Source of the DNA: Azospirillum oryzae
GTDB taxonomy: Bacteria > Pseudomonadota > Alphaproteobacteria > Azospirillales > Azospirillaceae
Length of the DNA: 64,000 nt
Assembly (NCBI RefSeq): GCF_008364795.1
Contig: NZ_VTTM01000001.1
Coordinates: forward strand, 1,116,001-1,180,000
Reading direction: 5' to 3'
Within the stretch, counting starts at the first letter, position 1. Each line of letters opens with the position of its first letter. This document shows positions 46,691 to 53,090 of the stretch, piece by piece. The notes under the pieces are model-generated. The model made no database searches and had not been told where the DNA came from. It worked only from the letters and a program-made list of their open reading frames with translations. A program made the translations under genes and the position numbers.

Positions 46691-47839
46691 TCAGCGCCGC
46701 CGCATCGACGGGTGCCAAGCCGTGGTCAGCCGCTCCAGCAGCGCCAACGCGCCATAGAGGCCGGAGCCGGTCAGCGCCGCCACCGCGATGGTCGCCCACA
46801 CGATGTCCAGGTTCATCCGCGCCACTTCGGTGGAGATGCGGAATCCCATGCCGACCACCGGTGTGCCGAAGAATTCGGCGACGATGGCGCCGATCAGCGC
46901 CAGGGTGGAATTGATCTTCAACCCGTTGAACAGAAAAGGCAGCGCGCTGGGCAACCGAAGCTTCACCAGCGTCCGGCCATAACCGGCACCGTAGGACCGC
47001 ATCAGGTCCAACTGGATGCGCTCCGAATTGCCGAGTCCGGCCAGCGTGTTGATCAGCATCGGGAAGAAGGTCATCACGACGATGACCGCCGCCTTCGACT
47101 GCCAGTCGAATCCGAACCACATCACCATGATCGGTGCGATGCCGACGACAGGAATGGCGCTGGCGAGATTGCCGAGCGGCAGCAATCCGCGGGCAAGAAA
47201 CGGCACCCGGTCGGCAAGGATTGCCACGAGGAAGCCGGCGCCGCAACCCATCACATAGCCGCGCAGGACGGAGGTCAGCACCGTCTGGCGGAAATCGTCC
47301 CACAAAACCGGCGCGTTGGCCCCCAGCGCCGCGGCGATGCGACTGGGCGGCGGCAACAGGATCGCCGGCACCTGGAAACCGCGCACCAGCACTTCCCACC
47401 CCACCAGCAGGCCGAGCCCGAACAGACCGGGCACGATGACGGAGCGGGTCCAGCCCGGCACCCCGGCCAGCACCCCCATCACCCGCCACAGAAGCAAGGT
47501 CGCCGCCACCAGGAACAGCCACAGCCCCCAGCCGGCCGACAGGTCCATTCCCTCTTCCAGCAAGTGAAACGGCAGGAGCCAGGCCAGCGTGACGCCGGCC
47601 AATTCCGCCCAGGCTCCCCAGACCCGCTTCGGCGCCGACCGGCCGGCAATCACCGCCAGAACCACGCCGATCAGGAACAGCGGCGCCATGGTTCCGCCAA
47701 ACCAGCCGACCGGCGCACCGTCCTGGCTGCCAAGCGGCAGGGCCAACGCCGCCAGCGCCGGCAGGGCCACGGCGACCAGCCCCCAATCGGCGGCGCTGCG
47801 CAGGCTGGTGCGGTAGGGGTTCGTCATAGCCTCGCTCAT
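46691..47839 (-). CDS. ABC transporter permease with extra N-terminal membrane segments
   Basis: 382 residues, about 110 more than a usual SsuC-type permease. Residues 1-130 contain four or five extra hydrophobic segments. The standard BPD_transp_1 core follows (FQVPAILLPPPSRIAAALGA onward), with the EAA loop YGAGYGRTLVKLRLPSALPF. The start ATG overlaps the stop of the preceding permease gene (ATGA). It probably pairs with that permease as a heterodimer. Confidence 0.88.
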   Translation of the reverse strand: MSEAMTNPYRTSLRSAADWGLVAVALPALAALALPLGSQDGAPVGWFGGTMAPLFLIGVVLAVIAGRSAPKRVWGAWAELAGVTLAWLLPFHLLEEGMDLSAGWGLWLFLVAATLLLWRVMGVLAGVPGWTRSVIVPGLFGLGLLVGWEVLVRGFQVPAILLPPPSRIAAALGANAPVLWDDFRQTVLTSVLRGYVMGCGAGFLVAILADRVPFLARGLLPLGNLASAIPVVGIAPIMVMWFGFDWQSKAAVIVVMTFFPMLINTLAGLGNSERIQLDLMRSYGAGYGRTLVKLRLPSALPFLFNGLKINSTLALIGAIVAEFFGTPVVGMGFRISTEVARMNLDIVWATIAVAALTGSGLYGALALLERLTTAWHPSMRRR

Positions 47840-48699
47840 CGCCCGTCCGCCCGGCCCAGCAGGACCAGCTCCAGCCCGCGCACCACCCCGATCAACGCCA
47901 CCGACAGCAGCGAGGCCATGATCAGCGCCGCCCAGATTTGCACCGTTTGCCCATAATAGGACCCCGACAGCAGCCGCGCCCCCAGCCCGGCCTGCCCACC
48001 GGTCGGCAGCTCGCCGACGATGGCGCCGACCACGCTGATGGCGACCGAGACCTTGAGGCTGGCGAACAGGAAGGGCATGGACGCCGGAAGCCGCAACGAC
48101 CAGAAGGCGCGCATTCCGCTTGCCGAATAGGTCCGCATGAGATCGAGCCACAGCGGATCGGCGGAGCGCAGCCCCTTCACCATGCCCACCGTGATCGGGA
48201 AAAAGCACAGATACATGCAGATCACCGCCTTCGGCAGCAGCCCGGTCAGCCCGATGTTGCCGAGAATGACGACGATCATCGGCGCGATGGCCAGGATCGG
48301 GATGGTCTGCGACGCGATCACCCAGGGCAGCAGGCTGGCTTCCAGCGTACGGGTGTAGACGATCCCGGCGGCCAGCAGGATGCCCAGAACCAGCCCCATC
48401 GCCAGCCCGGTCAGCGCCGCCTCCGTCGTCACCCAGGTGTGGAACAGCAGGTTGCGCGGGCTGGTCGGCGCATAGCCGGTCAGGGAATTCCACAGCTCCA
48501 CCACCACCTGATCGGGGGTGGGCAGGATCGGCCGCTTCATCGCATAGGCCTGGGCCAGCACGTCACCGAAACCGGCAGGGTTGCCGGCGCGGGCCAGCGT
48601 CTCCACCGCCTGCGGCCAGTTCAGCCACGCCGCCCCGACATACCACGAGACCAGCAGAAGCAGCGTCATCACCGTCACGGGAAGCACGCGCTTAGTCAT
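47836..48699 (-). CDS. ABC transporter permease
   Basis: 287 residues, six membrane segments, EAA loop YSASGMRAFWSLRLPASMPF. Start overlaps the ATPase gene by eight bases, and the stop overlaps the next permease by four, so the three genes form a tight operon. Confidence 0.92.
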   Translation of the reverse strand: MTKRVLPVTVMTLLLLVSWYVGAAWLNWPQAVETLARAGNPAGFGDVLAQAYAMKRPILPTPDQVVVELWNSLTGYAPTSPRNLLFHTWVTTEAALTGLAMGLVLGILLAAGIVYTRTLEASLLPWVIASQTIPILAIAPMIVVILGNIGLTGLLPKAVICMYLCFFPITVGMVKGLRSADPLWLDLMRTYSASGMRAFWSLRLPASMPFLFASLKVSVAISVVGAIVGELPTGGQAGLGARLLSGSYYGQTVQIWAALIMASLLSVALIGVVRGLELVLLGRADGR

Positions 48700-49555
48700 C
48701 GTAGCTGTGCCCTTCCTTCAGCCCCTCGCGCACGCGGTGAGCGATTGCGGCGAATTCCGGCGACTCGCGGATGTCCAGCGTGCGCTCGCGCGGCAGCGAA
48801 TCGCAGTCGATGACGTCGAGGATGCGGCCGGGCCTCGGGCTCATCACCACGATGCGGGTGGAGAGGAACACCGCCTCGGCGATGGAATGGGTGACGAAGA
48901 CGCAGGTCTTGCCGGTCGCCCGCCACAGCTGGGTCAGATGCAGGTTCAGATGGTCGCGCGTGATCTCGTCCAGCGCGCCGAACGGCTCGTCCATCAGCAG
49001 CAGGTCGGGCTGCAGGGCCAGCGCGCGGGCGATTGAGACGCGCTGCTGCATGCCGCCGGAGAGCTGCCAGGGGAACTTGCGCTCGAACCCCGACAGACCG
49101 ACGCGCTCCAGCTGTTCGCGGGCGCGCTTCTGACGTTCGGCCTTGGGAAGCCCCATGATCTCCAGCGGCAGCATGACGTTGCGCTCCACCGTCCGCCAGG
49201 GATAGAGCGCGGGAGCCTGGAAGACATAGCCGTAGAGCCGTTTCAGCCGTGCCTGTTCCGGCGTCATGCCTTCGATGGCGACATGGCCGGAAGTGGGCCG
49301 CTCAAGATCGGCGATCACCCGCAACAAGGTGGTCTTGCCGCACCCGCTGGGACCGATCAGAGAGACGAAATCGCCCCGGGCGATGGTCAAATCGACCTCG
49401 CTCAGCGCCGTGACCGGCTTGTCCGCCGTGGGATAGACCAGCGAAAGCTTGCGCGCCTCGACGACCACCGACGATGCTGCCGGCGATATGGCCGGGTCGG
49501 AGCCTTGCCGGGCAGCTGTCGCCTCCCGGATATCGGGCGGATTTGGGAAGGTCAC
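48692..49555 (-). CDS. ABC transporter ATP-binding protein (SsuB/TauB-like), likely GTG start
   Basis: 287 residues from a GTG at 49555, which has an AAGGA site ten bases upstream; an ATG frame to 49618 would add 21 residues that do not look like protein (CCEGPPP). Walker A GPSGCGKTT, Q-loop FQAPALYPW, signature LSGGMQQRVSIARAL, Walker B LLLMDEPFGALD, H-loop VTHSIAEAV. First gene of an operon with two permeases and no visible binding protein of its own. Confidence 0.9.
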   Translation of the reverse strand: MTFPNPPDIREATAARQGSDPAISPAASSVVVEARKLSLVYPTADKPVTALSEVDLTIARGDFVSLIGPSGCGKTTLLRVIADLERPTSGHVAIEGMTPEQARLKRLYGYVFQAPALYPWRTVERNVMLPLEIMGLPKAERQKRAREQLERVGLSGFERKFPWQLSGGMQQRVSIARALALQPDLLLMDEPFGALDEITRDHLNLHLTQLWRATGKTCVFVTHSIAEAVFLSTRIVVMSPRPGRILDVIDCDSLPRERTLDIRESPEFAAIAHRVREGLKEGHSYDD

Positions 49556-49731
49556 GGGCGGCGGTCCTTCACAACACGGATTTTGGGGACCGATCCTATC
49601 GTATCGGCCGGAAATCATCCTGTCGGCAAACTATCACCGCCCCGGTTGCGGCACCAGGGTTGCAGAAGTCCGACCGTCCTGGACGGATGCGTCAAGACAC
49701 AGCCAAACTGCAAATTTCAAAGGATGTGCAA

Positions 49732-49760
49732 TTGGCATGCACATGCGTGCACGGTATTCT
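49732..49760 (+). promoter_or_regulatory. Candidate sigma70 promoter of the 29-residue peptide gene
   Basis: TTGGCA (49732-49737), 17-base spacer, TATTCT (49755-49760); five and four matches to consensus. Predicted start near 49767, about 48 bases before the GTG start codon. Confidence 0.6.
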
Positions 49761-49814
49761 CGCGCCGCCGGACGCGCACCATGCGTGAAGGGCAACCGAA
49801 AGGAGGTGACGCGA

Positions 49815-49904
49815 GTGAGAAAATTCCTGAAGTGGCTTGGCCGCTTCTGGTTCAAGCTGAAGTTCGAGTTCGAAGCGGGCTTCAACACGGACCAGGACAG
49901 GTAA
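49815..49904 (+). CDS. 29-residue cationic aromatic peptide (candidate toxin-like or regulatory micropeptide)
   Basis: GTG start nine bases after the first G of a perfect AGGAGGTGA Shine-Dalgarno. The product has 29 residues: a strongly basic, aromatic half (MRKFLKWLGRFWFKLKF, with 2 Trp and several Phe) then an acidic polar tail ending NTDQDR. As a helix it would be amphipathic and could bind membranes. It is a stand-alone gene, divergent from the ABC operon, with its own candidate promoter. No family recognised. The 3' complement to its ribosome-binding site suggests translation is held off in the full-length mRNA. Confidence 0.6.
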   Translation: MRKFLKWLGRFWFKLKFEFEAGFNTDQDR

Positions 49905-49914
49905 AGCCAGACGT

Positions 49915-49940
49915 GGTGGGGCCGGGAAACCGGTCCCGCC
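49915..49940 (+). other. Hairpin with GAAA tetraloop after the small peptide gene
   Basis: GGTGGGGCCGG pairs with CCGGTCCCGCC with two G-U pairs around a GAAA loop. No T run follows, so it is probably a structural element of the mRNA and not a terminator. Confidence 0.6.
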
Positions 49941-50097
49941 ATTCAGGAAGCGGCTCGCGTCACCTCCTGCCCCCGAGATTACCACGCCTCCGGCCATTTT
50001 CAAGGCACGGGCGATGGGCGGTTCCAGCACGGCACGCTCCGCGGGTGCCGGCCGTCCATCGAAGGGAAATGGGCGAAAGAACTGGACGGACGGCACC

Positions 50098-50772
50098 ATG
50101 CCGGAACAGGATCACGCCCCTTCCCTGCAACACCCTCAAGACATGCCCGCCGCCAAGCCGCCCCCCAGCCTTGAGATCACGCGCGAGGACGGCGCGGCCG
50201 GTGCCGTGTTCGTGGCGACGCCGGTGCTGACTCCGGTGATCCGCACGCGCTATCTGCTGATCGCGGGACTGCTGGCGACCGGCTTCATCGCCGGGGCCGG
50301 TCTGGCGCCCGACGAACTGGCCGGCATGCTGCAATGGCTGGCGGTGTTCTGCGCGGTTCCGGTGCTGCTGCTGTGGGTGGTGATGCTGACCGAGACGGTC
50401 CAGTGCCGGGCCGTGCGGCTGGGCGTAACGGCACGCGGGCTGACGGTGGACGGTTCACGCATCCATCCGCACGAGACGATACGCGATCTGGCGCTCTACC
50501 CGATGGTGGGCGGAAAACCGCTGTTCGTCGCCTGGATCGACCCGGCACACGATTACGGCCACAAAGCGGAGATGACTCTCGTCGCCGGCAACGTCGCGCC
50601 CAACGATGCGGTGAAGGCGGAGTTGAAGGCGGCGGGCAGCCGCAACGTGCGGCTGGTCATGCACCGGCGCGGCGGGCGCAAGGCGATCGTGCTGGTGCGC
50701 GGCCTGACCCTGTCGGGCGGGCAGACCCTGCTGGCCGCCCTGGCGGCGGAGCTTCGCGCTCACAGCCGCTAG
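50098..50772 (+). CDS. Hypothetical two-span membrane protein
   Basis: 224 residues from the ATG at 50098. Residues about 45-95 hold two adjacent hydrophobic segments (RYLLIAGLLATGFIAGAG and WLAVFCAVPVLLLWVVML). The cytoplasmic C-terminal half has a PH-like alternating pattern (RLGVTARGLTVDGSRIHPHE; VAWIDPAHDYGHKAEMTLVAG), which reminds of bacterial membrane-anchored PH domains. The family is not recognised with certainty. Convergent with the DUF3126 gene. Confidence 0.7.
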   Translation: MPEQDHAPSLQHPQDMPAAKPPPSLEITREDGAAGAVFVATPVLTPVIRTRYLLIAGLLATGFIAGAGLAPDELAGMLQWLAVFCAVPVLLLWVVMLTETVQCRAVRLGVTARGLTVDGSRIHPHETIRDLALYPMVGGKPLFVAWIDPAHDYGHKAEMTLVAGNVAPNDAVKAELKAAGSRNVRLVMHRRGGRKAIVLVRGLTLSGGQTLLAALAAELRAHSR

Positions 50773-50797
50773 GGCGTCGCAATACAAAAACCGGGGA

Positions 50798-51061
50798 TCA
50801 GCGGCGCGGGATGGCCGGCGGCTCCGGCAGGTCCTCCTCCAGGATAACGACGTTCAGGGCATAGGACACCTCGCCCTCGTCCTCGTCACGGTTCAACGTG
50901 CCGAAGAACTCGCCATCCACCGTCACTTCGGCCGACTGGCCGGCCTTGGCCGGCGGCTCGATCACGATCTTCGGATTGCCCAGCGTCTTGCGCAGGTACA
51001 TCTGCACACGGGCGATTTCGGTGTCGGACATCCGGACGACGGACGGCTTGGCGGGCGGCAT
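50798..51061 (-). CDS. DUF3126-family small protein
   Basis: 87 residues from the ATG at 51061. It has the pattern of DUF3126, a family confined largely to alphaproteobacteria: SDTEIARVQMYLRKTLGNPK, then AEVTVDGEFFGTLNRDEDEG and a final acidic Pro-rich end. Function unknown. The recognition is from memory of the family. Confidence 0.8.
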   Translation of the reverse strand: MPPAKPSVVRMSDTEIARVQMYLRKTLGNPKIVIEPPAKAGQSAEVTVDGEFFGTLNRDEDEGEVSYALNVVILEEDLPEPPAIPRR

Positions 51062-51348
51062 GGCGAACCTCGTTGTCTGCGAAGGAGCGTCATATAGGCG
51101 GCTTCGCCGCGAAGGGAAAGCGATACCTCGCCGGATCGGCCCCTTCCCGCCGGAGATGCGGAACCGGCTCCGGCTCCGCCCATCGTCCACGCGGGGTAAC
51201 GCCGGCACAGTCCGCCGCCCCGAAAGAGCGGGGTTCCCGAATGGTGGAAAAGGCTATGCTCCCGGCGGCGGTACGCAGCCCGGCGACGGGCGGCGCATAG
51301 GATCATGCCCGTGCCGGAGGCTGCCGCGCAGACGAAGGATGGAACGCC

Positions 51349-53055
51349 GTGACGATGACCGCGACCCCGACCGCAAGCCATGCCACCCGCTGCAAGACAG
51401 GAGGGTGGAGGCGCCGCCTTGAAGCGACCGTCCTCACGGCGGCGCTGCTGGCCGCCCTGCCCTTCGGCGGCGCGCTGGCGGATAACGGAAAGCGCGTGGC
51501 GCTGGTCATCGACAACGGCCGCTACACGGCGCTCGACAGCCGGTCGGACCAGGCCGCAGCCAATGCCTCGGCCATGGCGTCGGCCTTGCGCAACGCCGGT
51601 TTTTCGGTGACGCGGGCCGACAATGTCGGGCGGATCGCCATGGAATCGGCGCTGGAACGCTTCCGCGAGGCGCTGTCCGGTGCCGACCTCGGCTTCGTCT
51701 ATTACACCGGCCTCGCCGTCGGGCTGGGGGAGCGGGAGTTCCTGTTGCCGGTCGACGCCGCGCCAACGGGTGCGGAGGACCTGCCGCGCGCCGCCCTGGA
51801 CCTCGATACCCTGTTGAGCGACCTGCGGGACAGCGGACGCAAGGCGGTGGTGGTGATCGACCCCGGCATCGCCGAGGCCCTCGCCCAGCGGGTCGGCGGC
51901 GGCGCGCTGGGCACGCCGATGGACGCGGACGGCCTGTTCGTCGTCTACGCCCACCGTCCGGGCGTGCCGCCGGTGCCGCCCAAATCGGGCAAGGGTCCCG
52001 ATCCCTTCACTGCCGCGCTGGCGCGCGAGATGGTCAAGCCCGGCGTCGCCTTCCGCGATTCGCTGGCCGAGGTGGCGCGTGCCGTCGCCGAACGCAGCGA
52101 CGGCCGGCAACTGCCCTGGCTGCAGGACCGGCTCGGCAGCAATCTGGTGCTGGTGCCGGCCGTGGCATCGGCGCCCGCCAAACCTCCGGCCACCCCGCCG
52201 GCCGCGTCCACCACATCTCCGGCAAAGGAGCCGCCGACGAAGGAACCGCCCGCGGTGACCACCCCCAGCCTTCCGCCCGGTGAGTACGAGATGGCGAAGT
52301 CGAGCGTCCTGTTCGACCGGCCGGCCGTCGGTGCGCGCGGCGTCGCACAGCTGTCGGCCGGCAGCATGGTGACGGTGTTGGAGGCTGTGCCGGAAGGAAG
52401 CTGGCTGCGCGTGCGCGACCCGGCCGGCCGGACCGGCTACCTCACCGCCGGCGTGCTGGCCACCCGCTGGGCCGACCCGTCGCCGCTCGCCGCCCGTGCC
52501 CGTGGCCCGGTGGAGTCCGGCCCCTCCTTCGGCGATCCAGGCATGGAGCAAGGGGTGGAGCCACCAGCCACCGGCAATTCCGATCCGATCCGGACGGAGC
52601 AGCCGCGCAGCTTCCCGTCCACGCCGCCCGGCACCGGCGTCACCGTTCCGGACGGCCCGGCGGTCGAGGCGGAACAGCAGGCGATGCGCGCGCTGGGCGA
52701 CGCCCGCACCGCCGCGGAACGGGCGCGCAGCCGTCCCGACAGCCGATACTGGAGCTACGGCTTCTCCGGCGGCGACCGTTACGAAGGGACCTGGGCGCAG
52801 CCGTCCTCCGGTTCGGGGCTAGGCCGGCCGATCCGCCAGGGGGCGGGTGTCTACCACTTCGCCAACGGCCAGACCTATGAAGGGGAATGGTCGGGCGACC
52901 TGATGTCGGGCTATGGAGTGATGACCTTCACCGACGGCAGCCGGTTCGCCGGGCGCTTCCGCGACGGCCAGCCGGACGGGCCGGGCGTATTCCACTACGC
53001 CAATGGCGGACAGAGCGCCGGCCTGTGGCGCGGCTCCGTCCGCCTGGACCAGTAA
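51349..53055 (+). CDS. Caspase-like pseudoenzyme with SH3-type and MORN repeats
   Basis: 568 residues, exported by a Sec signal (about residues 22-44). Residues 47-265 follow the prokaryotic caspase (C14) p20 fold: KRVALVIDNGRY at the start, then GADLGFVYYTG and a strand VVVID. Both catalytic positions are lost: the GHG motif reads GLA (Leu122 for His) and the DACR motif reads DPGI (residues 171-174, no Cys). After a Pro/Thr linker comes a bacterial SH3-like segment (about 311-370), then three MORN repeats at the end (YEGTW, YEGEW, FAGRF types). Probably a periplasmic binding or scaffold protein. Convergent with the ankyrin protein, 35 bases apart. Confidence 0.85.
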   Translation: MTMTATPTASHATRCKTGGWRRRLEATVLTAALLAALPFGGALADNGKRVALVIDNGRYTALDSRSDQAAANASAMASALRNAGFSVTRADNVGRIAMESALERFREALSGADLGFVYYTGLAVGLGEREFLLPVDAAPTGAEDLPRAALDLDTLLSDLRDSGRKAVVVIDPGIAEALAQRVGGGALGTPMDADGLFVVYAHRPGVPPVPPKSGKGPDPFTAALAREMVKPGVAFRDSLAEVARAVAERSDGRQLPWLQDRLGSNLVLVPAVASAPAKPPATPPAASTTSPAKEPPTKEPPAVTTPSLPPGEYEMAKSSVLFDRPAVGARGVAQLSAGSMVTVLEAVPEGSWLRVRDPAGRTGYLTAGVLATRWADPSPLAARARGPVESGPSFGDPGMEQGVEPPATGNSDPIRTEQPRSFPSTPPGTGVTVPDGPAVEAEQQAMRALGDARTAAERARSRPDSRYWSYGFSGGDRYEGTWAQPSSGSGLGRPIRQGAGVYHFANGQTYEGEWSGDLMSGYGVMTFTDGSRFAGRFRDGQPDGPGVFHYANGGQSAGLWRGSVRLDQ

Positions 53056-53090
53056 GACCACGGCCGGGTAAGACCGCGGCCGGGCGGGGA

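Larger units (their letters stand above)
49801..49968 (+). other. 15-base inverted complement joining the ribosome-binding site and the 3' flank of the small gene
   Basis: AGGAGGTGACGCGAG (49801-49815), which contains the Shine-Dalgarno and the first base of the start codon, is exactly complementary to CTCGCGTCACCTCCT (49954-49968), 50 bases after the stop codon. In one transcript the two would pair and hide the start site. Between them lies an 11-bp hairpin with a GAAA tetraloop (49915-49940). Confidence 0.8.

Noticed and set aside
49634..49942. Minus-strand frame opposite the 29-residue peptide gene, with an AGGAGG about 20 bases upstream
   Set aside because: The spacing from the ribosome-binding site to ATG is too long and the product has no recognisable pattern; the AGGAGG is simply the complement arm.
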